Shown here: in pieces, positions 37,981 to 47,259 of the stretch
How the letters are laid out: every line of letters begins with the position of its first letter
Position numbering within the stretch: position 1 is the first letter of the stretch
NCBI RefSeq assembly: GCF_001561995.1
Contig: NZ_LLWC01000009.1
Location: forward strand, 186,001-250,000
Length of the DNA: 64,000 nucleotides
From: Polycladidibacter hongkongensis
GTDB lineage: Bacteria; Pseudomonadota; Alphaproteobacteria; Rhizobiales; Stappiaceae
Direction of reading: 5' to 3'
Position numbers and translations under genes: made by a program
Notes under the pieces: model-generated
What the model was told of the DNA's origin: nothing
What the model saw: only the letters and a program-made list of their open reading frames with translations
Database searches by the model: none

Positions 37981-39096
37981 ATGACAAAGCAAGGGCAACT
38001 GCCACGCTGGGTGGACTATGGTTTGCTTCCGGCACTTAATCTGATCGCCGCGTTTATTGTCTCGGGCCTCGTCGTCGTAGTAATCGGCGAAGATCCGTTC
38101 GAGGCTGTAAAGTGGATTGTCTATGGGGCACTGGGGTATGGCGAAGGCGTCGGCTTTACTCTGTTTTACGCAACCAACTTTATTTTTACAGGTCTGGCTG
38201 TTGCCGTCGCATTCCATGCAGGGCTGTTTAACATCGGCGGTGAAGGGCAGGCCTATGTAGGCGGCTTGGGCATCGCGCTGGCCTGTCTGGCGCTGGATGC
38301 TTACATGCCGTGGTATGTAACCATGATCTTTGCGGTATTGGGCGGCGCGCTGTTTGGTGCAGCATGGGCGTTTATTCCCGCTTGGTTGCAGGCCAAACGT
38401 GGCTCACATATCGTAATCACAACGATTATGTTCAACTTCATCGCCTCCTCCTTGATGGTCTACCTATTGGCAAACCTGCTTATCCCGCAGGGCTCTATGC
38501 AGCCATCTACCCGCAACTTTGATGTCGGCGGCCAACTGCCACTGCTTCGCAATATGTGGCCGACTCTGGATCTTGGACAATCTCCTGTTAACCTCGCATT
38601 CTTTATTGCACTGGTTGCATGTGTCGTCGTTTGGCTGTTGATTTGGCGCACCAAACTTGGTTTCGAAATCCGCTCCTTCGGTGCAAACCCAACAGCAGCA
38701 CAATACGCTGGCATCTCGCCTGTGCGCATTATTGTTGTCACCATGCTGATCTCGGGCGCACTGGCTGGCCTCATGGGCATGAACGAGGTGATGGGTTCCC
38801 AAAGCAAGTTGCTGCTTGATTTCACCGCTGGCTATGGCTTCGTAGGCATCGCAGTTGCGTTGATGGGGCGTGGCCATCCAATCGGTATCATTCTGGCCTC
38901 CATGTTGTTCGGTCTGCTTTATCAGGGCGGCGCGGAGCTTGCCTTCGAAATCCCGACCATCTCCCGTGAAATGATTGTCGTCATTCAAGCACTGGTCATC
39001 CTGTTTGCGGGTGCTTTAGAGCACATGTTCCGCCCGGCAGTTGAAAGTTTCTTTGCAAAAATCTCACAGACCAAGCAAGCAGAGGGGGCAGCCTAA
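37981..39096 (+). CDS. nucleoside ABC transporter permease 1
   Basis: A 371-residue inner membrane protein of the BPD_transp_2 (branched-chain/ribose type) permease family with about 8-10 hydrophobic helices. The conserved loop GLFNIGGEGQAYVGGLG (about 81-97) is the hallmark of BMP-type nucleoside permeases (NIGGEGQ), and AAQYAGISPVRI precedes a cytoplasmic coupling segment. It forms the channel with the second permease. The TAA stop overlaps the next ATG by one base, so translation is coupled. Confidence 0.93.
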   Translation: MTKQGQLPRWVDYGLLPALNLIAAFIVSGLVVVVIGEDPFEAVKWIVYGALGYGEGVGFTLFYATNFIFTGLAVAVAFHAGLFNIGGEGQAYVGGLGIALACLALDAYMPWYVTMIFAVLGGALFGAAWAFIPAWLQAKRGSHIVITTIMFNFIASSLMVYLLANLLIPQGSMQPSTRNFDVGGQLPLLRNMWPTLDLGQSPVNLAFFIALVACVVVWLLIWRTKLGFEIRSFGANPTAAQYAGISPVRIIVVTMLISGALAGLMGMNEVMGSQSKLLLDFTAGYGFVGIAVALMGRGHPIGIILASMLFGLLYQGGAELAFEIPTISREMIVVIQALVILFAGALEHMFRPAVESFFAKISQTKQAEGAA

Positions 39097-40064
39097 TGTA
39101 TGAGACCCTGATCCTCGTTCTCGATAGTACCGTTCGTCTTTCAACGCCGTTGCTTTTTGCCTGTTTGGCGGGTCTTTATTCTGAGCGCTCTGGCGTTGTA
39201 GACATCGGCCTTGAAGGCAAGATGCTTGGCGGTGCTTTTGCTGCAGGTGCCGCCGCCTATGTTTCCGGCAGCCCGTGGATCGGCCTTGCAGCGGCCATCC
39301 TTGTATCTTGCCTGCTGGCGCTCATTCACGGCTACGCCTCCATCACTCAGCGCGGCAACCAGGTTGTCGCCGGTGTGGCAATCAACTTCCTCGCAGCGGG
39401 CCTCACCATTTTGCTCGGTCAAGCATGGTTCGGGCAGGGCGGCCGCACCCCGCAGCTCGACAAAGCCTCTCGCTTTAGCGAAGTCACCTTGCCGTTTGCC
39501 GATAGCATTCAGGACGTCCCCTACATTGGCCTGCTCTATTCCGAGTTGATTTCCGGTCACAATGCACTGGTTTACATTTCGTTCCTCGCAGTGCCTCTGA
39601 CATGGTGGATTATCTTCCGCACCCGCTTTGGCTTGCGTCTGCGCGCTGTTGGTGAAAGCCCAGCTGCGGTGGACACCGCAGGTATCTCGGTTGGTTGGCT
39701 CCGCTATCGCGCTGTGCTGATCTGTGGCATCCTTTGCGGGTTCTCTGGCACTTACCTTGCGATCGGCCAATCTGCGGGCTTCATCAAGGACATGAGCGCA
39801 GGTAAAGGCTTCATCGCATTGGCAGCGCTAATCTTCGCTAAGTGGAAACCGGTAAACGCCATGTACGCTTGCTTGCTCTTCGGCTTCCTTGATGCTGTGG
39901 CGATCCGTATGCAGGGTCAGGAAATTCCGGGCATTGGCGAAGTACCGGTACAGATCTTCCAGGCACTGCCATACATCCTCACCGTTGTCCTGCTGGCAGG
40001 TTTTGTCGGTCGCGCTATTCCGCCAAAAGCCTCTGGTATCCCGTATGTGAAGGAGCGCACCTAG
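39096..40064 (+). CDS. nucleoside ABC transporter permease 2
   Basis: A 322-residue permease of the same family and partner of the preceding gene. The GVVDIGLEGKMLGGAFAAG loop (about 33-51) replaces the NIGGEGQ of the first subunit, the usual pairing in this transporter class. About eight hydrophobic helices are seen. Its ATG overlaps the stop of permease 1 by one base, and cdd starts two bases after its stop, so translation of the whole block is tightly coupled. Confidence 0.93.
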   Translation: MYETLILVLDSTVRLSTPLLFACLAGLYSERSGVVDIGLEGKMLGGAFAAGAAAYVSGSPWIGLAAAILVSCLLALIHGYASITQRGNQVVAGVAINFLAAGLTILLGQAWFGQGGRTPQLDKASRFSEVTLPFADSIQDVPYIGLLYSELISGHNALVYISFLAVPLTWWIIFRTRFGLRLRAVGESPAAVDTAGISVGWLRYRAVLICGILCGFSGTYLAIGQSAGFIKDMSAGKGFIALAALIFAKWKPVNAMYACLLFGFLDAVAIRMQGQEIPGIGEVPVQIFQALPYILTVVLLAGFVGRAIPPKASGIPYVKERT

Positions 40065-40065
40065 C

Positions 40066-40461
40066 ATGAGTGTTTTTGATCAGCTCTTTGCCGAGGCAAA
40101 AGCAGCAAGAGAAACAGCCTATGTGCCATACTCCCGCTTCAAAGTAGGTGCAGCTCTGCTGACCAATGACGACAAAGTTGTCTCTGGCTGCAACGTAGAG
40201 AACGCCGCTTATCCTGAAGGTACTTGTGCCGAGGCTGGCGCTATTGCTGCCATGATCCGTGGTGGCAGTTCTTCCATCAAAGAAGTGGTTGTGCTTGCCG
40301 ATGCCGCGCTTTGTACCCCTTGTGGCGGATGTCGCCAAAAACTTCGGGAATTCGCCGATGAGGATGTGAAGGTCCACGTGGCAAATCTCGATGGTTTAAA
40401 GCAAACATTTACTGTTGGCGAATTGCTGCCAGCAGGTTTTCAACTCGAAGAACAGAACTGA
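40066..40461 (+). CDS. cdd: cytidine deaminase
   Basis: A 131-residue tetrameric-type cytidine deaminase that converts (deoxy)cytidine to (deoxy)uridine in the cytosol. The zinc site is complete: Cys54-Ala55-Glu56 (TCAEAGAI) with the proton-shuttling Glu, and PCGGC with Cys86 and Cys89. The substrate-binding CNVENAAYPEG segment is at 42-52. It lies directly after the permease genes, so imported cytidine is deaminated and passed to the phosphorylases downstream. Confidence 0.97.
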   Translation: MSVFDQLFAEAKAARETAYVPYSRFKVGAALLTNDDKVVSGCNVENAAYPEGTCAEAGAIAAMIRGGSSSIKEVVVLADAALCTPCGGCRQKLREFADEDVKVHVANLDGLKQTFTVGELLPAGFQLEEQN

Positions 40462-40469
40462 GGTCGATC

Positions 40470-41279
40470 ATGGCAAACTATGCAAAAGACAGCGCCGGAA
40501 TTGTACGCGCCGCTCGCGCTGGAGATTATAAGGTCGGGATCATTCTTGGCTCGGGCCTCGGTTCTCTGGCAACTGAAATTGACGATGCTGTCCGCATTCC
40601 ATATGCGCAGCTAGCAGGGTTCCCTGTTTCCTCTGTTACCGCGCATGCCAGTGAACTGGTGGCAGGCATGCTGGAAGGTGTGCCGGTGGTGATTCTTTCC
40701 GGTCGTGCGCACTATTATGAAAGCGGCAACCCGTCTATCATGCGCACCCCTATGGAAACTCTGAAAGAGTTGGGCTGCGAGATCATTGTCGCAACCAACG
40801 CTGCAGGCTCCCTGCGTGAGCAGATTGCTCCGGGTTCTGCCATGCTCATCAACGACCATATCAACTGGTCTGGCCTAAACCCGCTCATCGGCGAAGAAGA
40901 TGAATCCCGCTTCTTGGATATGTCCAAAGCTTATGATCCAGCCCTGCGAGAACAGATCAAGGCAGCGGCAAAGCAAGAAGGCATCGAGCTGCCTGAAGGC
41001 GTCTACATGTGGTTCTCTGGCCCATCATTTGAAACTCCGGCAGAAATTCGTATGTCGCAAGTGCTGGGCGCGGATGCGGTAGGCATGTCCACTGTACCAG
41101 AGGTTATTCTTGCTCGGTTCCTCGGTATGCGCGTCGCAGCCTTCTCTACCATCACCAACATGGGTGCTGGCTTGCAAGCACACGATCTCTCGCACGATGA
41201 AACCAAGGAAATGGCACCAAAAGGCGCCGCCAAGATCAAAGCGATCTTGAAAACCTTCCTGCGCAATCTGGACAAGTAA
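40470..41279 (+). CDS. punA: purine nucleoside phosphorylase (trimeric type)
   Basis: A 269-residue phosphorylase of the trimeric PNP class, splitting inosine, guanosine and their deoxy forms to base and (deoxy)ribose 1-phosphate. Phosphate-binding elements are ILGSGLGSLA (about 24-33) and SGRAHYYES (about 76-84). The base-binding segment is ATNAAGSL (about 109-116), later SGPSFETPAEIR and VGMSTVPE. The length fits PunA rather than the hexameric DeoD. It lies 8 bp after cdd. Confidence 0.92.
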   Translation: MANYAKDSAGIVRAARAGDYKVGIILGSGLGSLATEIDDAVRIPYAQLAGFPVSSVTAHASELVAGMLEGVPVVILSGRAHYYESGNPSIMRTPMETLKELGCEIIVATNAAGSLREQIAPGSAMLINDHINWSGLNPLIGEEDESRFLDMSKAYDPALREQIKAAAKQEGIELPEGVYMWFSGPSFETPAEIRMSQVLGADAVGMSTVPEVILARFLGMRVAAFSTITNMGAGLQAHDLSHDETKEMAPKGAAKIKAILKTFLRNLDK

Positions 41280-41286
41280 GGGACGA

Positions 41287-42066
41287 ATGATGACCACATC
41301 CATGCAAGACGTCGCCAAACGCACGCTTGGCCTGATTGATCTTACCAACCTGAATGACGACTGCACCCCCGCAGACATCGAAACGCTGGTAAGTCGCTCG
41401 CAAAACGAACATGGCCATGTAGCTGCCATTTGCATCTACTCGCGTTTTATCAAACAGGCCGCAGAGCTTTTGAAAGATAGCCCGGTGCGCATCGCCACTG
41501 TGGTGAACTTTCCAGGTGGCGGTGAAGACACAGCGCCAGTTCTGGAAGAAACCCGGCAAGCGGTAGCCGATGGCGCCGACGAGATCGATCTTGTCATGCC
41601 ATACCGGGCGTTTGCTGAAGGGCGCCACGATGTTGCTGCCGAGCAAATTCGTGCAGTCCGCGCTGCTATCCCGGCCCCGGCGCAGCTAAAGGTGATCTTG
41701 GAAACTGGTGAACTAAAAGACGCGCGCTTGATCCATCTGGCTTCCGAAATTGCCATTGCTGAAGGCGCTGACTTCATCAAAACCTCCACTGGTAAAGTCG
41801 CGGAAAACGCAACGCTCAAATCTGCGGAAATCATGCTGAATGTCCTTCGGGAAACCGCAAAGGAAAACCATCGTCAGATTGGCTTTAAACCTGCCGGCGG
41901 CATCCGCACTGTTGAAGATGCACGCGAATACCTGGCGCTCGCTGATGAGCTGATGGGCCAAAACTGGGTCTCCGCCGCAACCTTCCGCTTCGGCGCGAGT
42001 GGCCTGCTTGATGCGGTATTGGCCGGTATTGAAGGCCGGACAGAAGAAAGCAAGGAGACCTACTAG
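41287..42066 (+). CDS. deoC: deoxyribose-phosphate aldolase
   Basis: A 259-residue class I aldolase cleaving 2-deoxyribose 5-phosphate to glyceraldehyde 3-phosphate and acetaldehyde. The Schiff-base lysine is Lys165 in FIKTSTGK and Asp101 (EIDLVMPY) is the partner acid; a second Lys (GFKPAGGIR) completes the site. It starts 7 bp after the purine phosphorylase gene and overlaps the upstream end of the deoA region without a gap. It feeds the deoxy sugar into glycolysis. Confidence 0.97.
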   Translation: MMTTSMQDVAKRTLGLIDLTNLNDDCTPADIETLVSRSQNEHGHVAAICIYSRFIKQAAELLKDSPVRIATVVNFPGGGEDTAPVLEETRQAVADGADEIDLVMPYRAFAEGRHDVAAEQIRAVRAAIPAPAQLKVILETGELKDARLIHLASEIAIAEGADFIKTSTGKVAENATLKSAEIMLNVLRETAKENHRQIGFKPAGGIRTVEDAREYLALADELMGQNWVSAATFRFGASGLLDAVLAGIEGRTEESKETY

Positions 42067-42067
42067 G

Positions 42068-43390
42068 ATGCTCCCTCAAGAGATTATTCGTAAAAAGCGA
42101 GAGGGCGGTGCCCTAAACAAGGACGAAATTCAATTCTTCGTTGATGGCATCACCAACAATGGTGTTACCGATGCGCAGGTCTCATCCCTTGCCATGGCGA
42201 TCTTCTTCCAAAAACTGACATTGGAAGAGCGTATCAACCTGACACTGGCAATGCGCAATTCCGGCGACATCATGCGCTGGGATACGATCGATGCGCCTAT
42301 CGTTGACAAGCACTCTACGGGCGGAGTTGGCGATAACGTCTCCCTGATGCTGGCTCCAGCCTTGGCGGCTTGCGGCGCAGCAGTGCCAATGATCTCCGGC
42401 CGTGGCCTTGGCCATACAGGCGGCACGCTGGACAAAATGGAATCCATTCCCGGCTATTCGGCAAAGCCAAGCAACGAGACCTTCTTGAAGGTCGTGAAAG
42501 AAGTGGGCTGTGCCATCATTGGCCAGACAGGCAATCTCGCTCCGGCAGACAAGCGCTTCTATGGCATCCGCGATGTAACCGCCACGGTTGAAAGTATCGA
42601 CCTGATCACAGCCTCCATTCTCTCCAAGAAACTGGCTGCAGGGCTGGAAACTTTGGTGCTGGATGTAAAGTGGGGCACAGGCGCTTTCATGGCATCCTTT
42701 GAAGATGCGAGAGCCTTAGCCGAAAGCCTTGTGAAAGTTGCCAATGGCGCCGGTGTGAAAACCAGCGCGCTTATCACCGATATGAACGAGTCACTCGCCT
42801 CTGCAGCTGGTAATGCGGTTGAAGTACAAAATGCCGTTGACTTCTTAAAGGGCACGCACATTGACAGCCGCTTGTGGGACATTACCGTTGCGCAAGGCGG
42901 GGAAGCACTTGCCAACGCCGGTCTTGCCGCAAGCGCAGAGGCTGGATGTGACGCCATGACCAAAGCCTTGCAGAGCGGCAAAGCTGCTGAGCTGTTTGGT
43001 AAAATGGTGCATCAGCTGGGTGGCCCTGCTGATTTCATGGAAAAGCCGGAGCTTTACCTTGAAAAAGCCCCGATGGAAGTGCCGATCTACGCCGATACTC
43101 CTGGCATGGTCACCCGTGTGAACGCCCGCCAAGTGGGTGTTGCAGTGGTCGAGCTGGGCGGCGGACGCGTTAAGCCAGAAGATGCGGTAGATCCTGCCGT
43201 TGGCCTGACACATATTGCAGGTGTAGGCACTACCGTCGACAGCGACAACCCGATTGCCATCGTGCATGCCCGCGACGAAGATCAAGTCGCGCGGGCAACT
43301 GTCGCCTTGAAGGCGGCATACGTCATTGGTGATGCTGCCGATGTCGCAGAGTACCCAGCTGTACGCGATCGCATCGCGCCAACGGTTTAA
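42068..43390 (+). CDS. deoA: thymidine phosphorylase
   Basis: A 440-residue phosphorylase of thymidine (and deoxyuridine) giving thymine or uracil and deoxyribose 1-phosphate. The phosphate-binding segment KHSTGGVGD lies at 81-89; further motifs are SGRGLGHTGGTLDKMESI and DVKWGTGAFM. The C-terminal pyrimidine-nucleoside phosphorylase domain ends the protein. The ATG at 42068 has AGGAG upstream and lies 2 bases after the deoC stop. A 10-bp inverted repeat follows in the gap before deoB. Confidence 0.97.
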   Translation: MLPQEIIRKKREGGALNKDEIQFFVDGITNNGVTDAQVSSLAMAIFFQKLTLEERINLTLAMRNSGDIMRWDTIDAPIVDKHSTGGVGDNVSLMLAPALAACGAAVPMISGRGLGHTGGTLDKMESIPGYSAKPSNETFLKVVKEVGCAIIGQTGNLAPADKRFYGIRDVTATVESIDLITASILSKKLAAGLETLVLDVKWGTGAFMASFEDARALAESLVKVANGAGVKTSALITDMNESLASAAGNAVEVQNAVDFLKGTHIDSRLWDITVAQGGEALANAGLAASAEAGCDAMTKALQSGKAAELFGKMVHQLGGPADFMEKPELYLEKAPMEVPIYADTPGMVTRVNARQVGVAVVELGGGRVKPEDAVDPAVGLTHIAGVGTTVDSDNPIAIVHARDEDQVARATVALKAAYVIGDAADVAEYPAVRDRIAPTV

Positions 43391-43404
43391 ACTGAAGGAA
43401 AGCC

Positions 43405-43454
43405 TGTCTGCCGCTCAGCAAGCGCCTATCCGCTAGCCAATAAGGCGGCAGACA
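43405..43454 (+). promoter_or_regulatory. 10-bp inverted repeat between deoA and deoB
   Basis: TGTCTGCCGC and GCGGCAGACA are perfect complements with a 30-base spacer. No T-run follows and deoB continues the operon, so a processing or stabilising stem-loop is more likely than a terminator. Confidence 0.55.
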
Positions 43455-43475
43455 CTAGGTTTAAGGATAAAAGAA

Positions 43476-44696
43476 ATGCCACGCGCAATACTGTGTGTAC
43501 TTGATAGTTTCGGCATTGGTGCAGCGGATGATGCTGACAAGTTCGGCGATGTCGGCTCCGATACGCTCGGCCACATTGCCGCCGCCTGCCAAGCTGGCAA
43601 TGGCGATAAAGAGGGCTTGCGTCAAGGCCCACTTACTCTTCCCAATATGGATCGTTTAGGCCTCAGTGCCGCAGCGAAAGCCGCTACGGGCAAAAACACG
43701 GCAGGCCTTAACAGGCAGGATTCGCCAGAGGGCATCTGGGGTTTTGCCGCCGAAGTCTCCAATGGCAAGGATACCCCCTCCGGTCATTGGGAAATTGCGG
43801 GCGTACCAGTCACATTTGATTGGGGCTACTTCCCTAACGAAGTGCCTTGCTTCCCCAAAGAGTTGTTGGACAAAATATATGCAGCATCCGATTTTGATGA
43901 TGCGCTCTGTCTCGCCCATGGCTCTGGCACACAGGTCATCGAAGAATTCGGCGCCGAACATGTGAAAACCGGAAAACCGATTTTCTACACGTCCGCCGAC
44001 AGCGTTTTCCAGATCGCGGCACATGAAGAAACCTTTGGGCTCGAACGCCTGTTAAAGCTCTGCGAGAGCGTGCGCGAGATCATCGATCCTTACAATATCG
44101 GCCGCGTCATCGCTCGCCCGTTTATTGGCAACGAGACCGACGGCTTCGAGCGCACGGCCAACCGTCGCGACTACTCGGTGTTGCCACCGGCGCCAACCGT
44201 GTTGGACCGCTTGGAGCAGGCAGGTCGCGAAGTCATCGCAGTTGGTAAGATTTCCGATATCTACGCCCACCAAGGCATCACACAGCTCCTGAAAGGGGCG
44301 GGGAACGACCAGCTCTTTGACAAAACGCTGGAAGCAATGGACCGTGCGCGCGATGGCGATCTTGTCTTTGCGAACTTTGTCGATTTTGACATGCTCTTCG
44401 GTCATCGGCGCGACGTGCCTGGCTATGCTGCGGCGCTGGAGCACTTTGACCGCCGCCTGCCGGAAATGATCGAGAAGCTGCAAGAAGGCGACCTGCTCCT
44501 GCTAACGGCCGATCACGGCTGCGACCCCACATGGCAAGGCACCGATCACACCCGCGAGTTTGTGCCAATCCTCGCAATGGTCAAAGGCAGAGCGGGCTTC
44601 TCAATCGGAAGACGGCCAACCTTTGCAGACATTGGCGAGAGTATCGCAAGCCATCTTGGCATTGAAACCGGCGAGCACGGAACGAGTTTCCTCTAA
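43476..44696 (+). CDS. deoB: phosphopentomutase
   Basis: A 406-residue metal-dependent mutase of the alkaline phosphatase superfamily, converting (deoxy)ribose 1-phosphate to the 5-phosphate. Metal ligands are in [16 protein letters not shown] near the N terminus and TADHGCDP near residue 350; the phosphorylated Thr lies in [10 protein letters not shown]. It links the nucleoside phosphorylases to DeoC and the pentose-phosphate pathway. A strong terminator lies 14 bp after the stop. Confidence 0.97.
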   Translation: MPRAILCVLDSFGIGAADDADKFGDVGSDTLGHIAAACQAGNGDKEGLRQGPLTLPNMDRLGLSAAAKAATGKNTAGLNRQDSPEGIWGFAAEVSNGKDTPSGHWEIAGVPVTFDWGYFPNEVPCFPKELLDKIYAASDFDDALCLAHGSGTQVIEEFGAEHVKTGKPIFYTSADSVFQIAAHEETFGLERLLKLCESVREIIDPYNIGRVIARPFIGNETDGFERTANRRDYSVLPPAPTVLDRLEQAGREVIAVGKISDIYAHQGITQLLKGAGNDQLFDKTLEAMDRARDGDLVFANFVDFDMLFGHRRDVPGYAAALEHFDRRLPEMIEKLQEGDLLLLTADHGCDPTWQGTDHTREFVPILAMVKGRAGFSIGRRPTFADIGESIASHLGIETGEHGTSFL

Positions 44697-44710
44697 GAAT
44701 GCAGCAGTTT

Positions 44711-44738
44711 GGCCGGGGCCCATCTCCCCGGCCTTTTT
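44711..44738 (+). terminator. deoB terminator
   Basis: GGCCGGGG pairs perfectly with CCCCGGCC around a seven-base loop, then five T. It closes the long transporter-cdd-deo transcript. Confidence 0.92.
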
Positions 44739-44784
44739 GCAAAACTAAGTAACGCAGAATAACAAGCAATAACGGTATTTGAAT

Positions 44785-45795
44785 ATGTTAGAAAACCCAG
44801 GATTGATCCCACGCGCCGAGCTGCACGCCCATATTGAAGGGGCAGCGCTGCCAGATCTCGTGCGCCAGCAGGCCGCCAAGTACAATGAGGATGTCTCTCG
44901 TCTGTTTGACGAGAATGGCGAGTACAACTGGACGGATTTCACCACCTTCCTCAAGCAGTACGACGACGCAGCAGCACTTTTCAAAACAGAAGAAGATTAC
45001 GCCCTGCTCGCAGAAACCTATTTCCGTTTTCTCGCAGCTGAAGGTGCTATTTACGGTGAAGTCTTCATTTCGCCAGATCATGCAAATCTGGCAGGGTTGA
45101 GCTACCGTGCCTATCTGGATGCTTTGGGCGAAGGCATTTTGCGTGCACGACAAGCCACCGGCGTCGAAGGCCGTCTTATCGCCACTGGTGTTCGCCATTT
45201 TGGTGTAGATTCAGTGGAACGCGCGGCAAAGGCGGCTGTTGAGACACCACACCCGCTGATGACTGGTTTCGGTTTTGCCGGAGACGAGCGCCAAGGGCAT
45301 CCATCGAACTTTGCCAAGGCCTTCGATATTGCGCGCGAGGCTGGCCTCGGTCTTACCGCGCATGCTGGCGAATTTGGCGGCCCTGAAAGCGTGCGTGATG
45401 CGCTGGACTTCTTTAAGGTCAGCCGTATCGGCCATGGCGTTCGAGCTATCGAAGACGGCGCCCTTGTAGAGCGCTTGGTTGAAGAGGGCATTACGCTTGA
45501 GTGCTGCCCTGGCTCAAACATCTCTCTTGGTGTTTATGAGCATCTGCGCTTCCACCCCATTGAAAAACTCCGCGCCGCGGGGGTCAAGGTGACCGTTTCC
45601 TCTGATGATCCACCGTTCTTCCGTACCACATTGGGTAAGGAATACGTCAACACAGCAAAGCAATTCGGCTGGACGCTGGATGTTGAAGCACAGATGACGC
45701 GGAATTCTATTGAAGCCGCATTTTGTGATGCACAAACCAAGGCAGACTTAATGGCCAAGCTCGATGCAGCTATTGCGGACCTACCTACCTGTTGA
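44785..45795 (+). CDS. add: adenosine deaminase
   Basis: A 336-residue zinc amidohydrolase converting (deoxy)adenosine to (deoxy)inosine, the substrate for the purine phosphorylase upstream. Zinc ligands are His14 and His16 (ELHAHIEG) at the N terminus, the His in TAHAGEFGGP (about residue 195; the Glu there is catalytic) and the Asp pair in SSDDPPFF. I use the ATG at 44785; a TTG two codons earlier could also be used. The ribosome-binding site is weak. The gene lies between two terminators, so it may be transcribed alone or by readthrough. Confidence 0.94.
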   Translation: MLENPGLIPRAELHAHIEGAALPDLVRQQAAKYNEDVSRLFDENGEYNWTDFTTFLKQYDDAAALFKTEEDYALLAETYFRFLAAEGAIYGEVFISPDHANLAGLSYRAYLDALGEGILRARQATGVEGRLIATGVRHFGVDSVERAAKAAVETPHPLMTGFGFAGDERQGHPSNFAKAFDIAREAGLGLTAHAGEFGGPESVRDALDFFKVSRIGHGVRAIEDGALVERLVEEGITLECCPGSNISLGVYEHLRFHPIEKLRAAGVKVTVSSDDPPFFRTTLGKEYVNTAKQFGWTLDVEAQMTRNSIEAAFCDAQTKADLMAKLDAAIADLPTC

Positions 45796-45810
45796 GGTGA
45801 GTAAAGTTGG

Positions 45811-45839
45811 AAAGCGCGGCTCGCCCGCGCTTTTTTTTT
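45811..45839 (+). terminator. add terminator
   Basis: AAAGCGCGG pairs perfectly with CCGCGCTTT around a five-base loop and continues into a long T-run, 15 bp after the add stop. Confidence 0.92.
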
Positions 45840-45894
45840 GCTCCAGCTTGTGCGACAAACAAGCAAGATCAATCCAGCAAGAAACAGTTTTACT

Positions 45895-47133
45895 ATGATC
45901 GATAGCGCCGGCCAATCTGTAAAGCCATCTGCCGCCATTCACCTTCTCTCTCTGGGCGCGATCATGCAGCGCTGCCAAGCGGTCTTCGAACTTGTCTCTG
46001 GCGACACTATTGATGGATTGCAAATTGACAGTACAGCTCTGGACCCCTTGGCTGCGATGGTTGAAAGGCAGCTGGTTGAGGCAAACGAGGCAGGAGCAAT
46101 ACTACCTTATACACCGTGGCGTCTCTTAGAAGCGGGAGGTGTCGACCGCTGGGGTATTCTTGCCGGTGCGCGGCGTTTTGCAGATTTACAGGACATGCAA
46201 CGCGCTGCGGCTGATGTCGCAACCCTTATCGCTCTTCTTGGCGGTTCTCCGGGAGAGGGTTGGCGCTATCTGGATCCGGTAACTGGCGAAACTCTGAGTG
46301 GGCGCGAAGGCCTTGCCGCGGCAATACTCAACATGTTTGCCTCTGGTGCCTTTTCGGAAGATCCTGCAGATCCATTGCGCGCTGATGCCGCCATTTTGTT
46401 TGCTATGGAAACGGACGAGCTGCGAGAGGGGCTACAAGGCACTGCGAACAATGTGGTTGTTGGACTAGAAGCCCGCGCTGCCTTGCTAAGGCGCATTGGC
46501 GAGGCGCTGACCTTGCGCTCTGATCTGTTTGAAAAAGAAAGCGCTGTACGTCCCGGTAACTTGCTTGCGAACTTGCAGCTCGAAGATACTCCTTTAACAG
46601 CGGCGCGCATCTTTGATGCTCTTCAAGACGGCCTGGGCGCGATTTGGCAGAGACGTCCCGAACACACTGGCGTAGTACTTGGCGATTGCTGGCCACTTGC
46701 AGCGCTCGCGCCTGTCGATCAAGATGCCTCTCTTGTTCCCATACATGCGGCGATGCTGTGGGCCACCTCCGCCATTATTGAGGTGCTCGCATGGTCGGGC
46801 GCACAAACTTTGGAATTTGACGACCTCGGTGCAGTTGCAGACATAAACCTGGTTAAGGCGCTTTCTCGCGCAGGGGTATTGCGCTTTTCGCCCTCTTCCC
46901 AGCCTTTACCTATTGACGCCGATGTCGTTATCGCTGCACGCGCTGCCGCGCACTCTTTACTCGCTCATATCGCGCAGAAGATTCGCCGCAGCACTGGCAC
47001 GTCTGCCGAAGAGCTGCCGCTGACTTGTGTGGCATTTGGCCTCTATCTTGCCGTGCAAGGAGAAAACTACTGTAAGAGCAGCGATTTAAGAGCGGATTTT
47101 CCCAAGATTAGCTCAGATGGCACCACTATTTAG
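45895..47133 (+). CDS. DUF1688 (URC4-type) protein, uracil catabolism
   Basis: A 412-residue cytosolic protein of DUF1688, whose fungal member URC4 is required for uracil degradation by the non-reductive URC pathway. Family landmarks are EAGGVDRWG (about 81-89), GWRYLDPVTGETLSGREGLA, MFASGAFSEDPADPLRADA and GLEARAALLRRIGEAL, then RPGNLLANL, DALQDGLGAIW and a GDCWPLAAL with a conserved Cys. The biochemical step is not known to me with certainty. In bacteria and fungi URC4 is found with URC1 (GTP cyclohydrolase II-like) and an uracil phosphoribosyltransferase; upp follows here, but URC1 is not in this window. The start is the ATG at 45895; the open frame before it crosses the add terminator. 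Confidence 0.85.
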   Translation: MIDSAGQSVKPSAAIHLLSLGAIMQRCQAVFELVSGDTIDGLQIDSTALDPLAAMVERQLVEANEAGAILPYTPWRLLEAGGVDRWGILAGARRFADLQDMQRAAADVATLIALLGGSPGEGWRYLDPVTGETLSGREGLAAAILNMFASGAFSEDPADPLRADAAILFAMETDELREGLQGTANNVVVGLEARAALLRRIGEALTLRSDLFEKESAVRPGNLLANLQLEDTPLTAARIFDALQDGLGAIWQRRPEHTGVVLGDCWPLAALAPVDQDASLVPIHAAMLWATSAIIEVLAWSGAQTLEFDDLGAVADINLVKALSRAGVLRFSPSSQPLPIDADVVIAARAAAHSLLAHIAQKIRRSTGTSAEELPLTCVAFGLYLAVQGENYCKSSDLRADFPKISSDGTTI

Positions 47134-47259
47134 CACCTGTGCTATAGACAATTGAGTATGCCTGAGGCACAAGCGCCTCAATTTGCTGGGAGCTGAGGCT
47201 TTTCAAGATTTCTCAGACAACAGCACGAACGCGCGCAGCAAACAAGGAAAGAGAAAACG

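Noticed and set aside
45838-45894. Longer N terminus for the DUF1688 protein
   Set aside because: It would begin inside the T-run of the add terminator.
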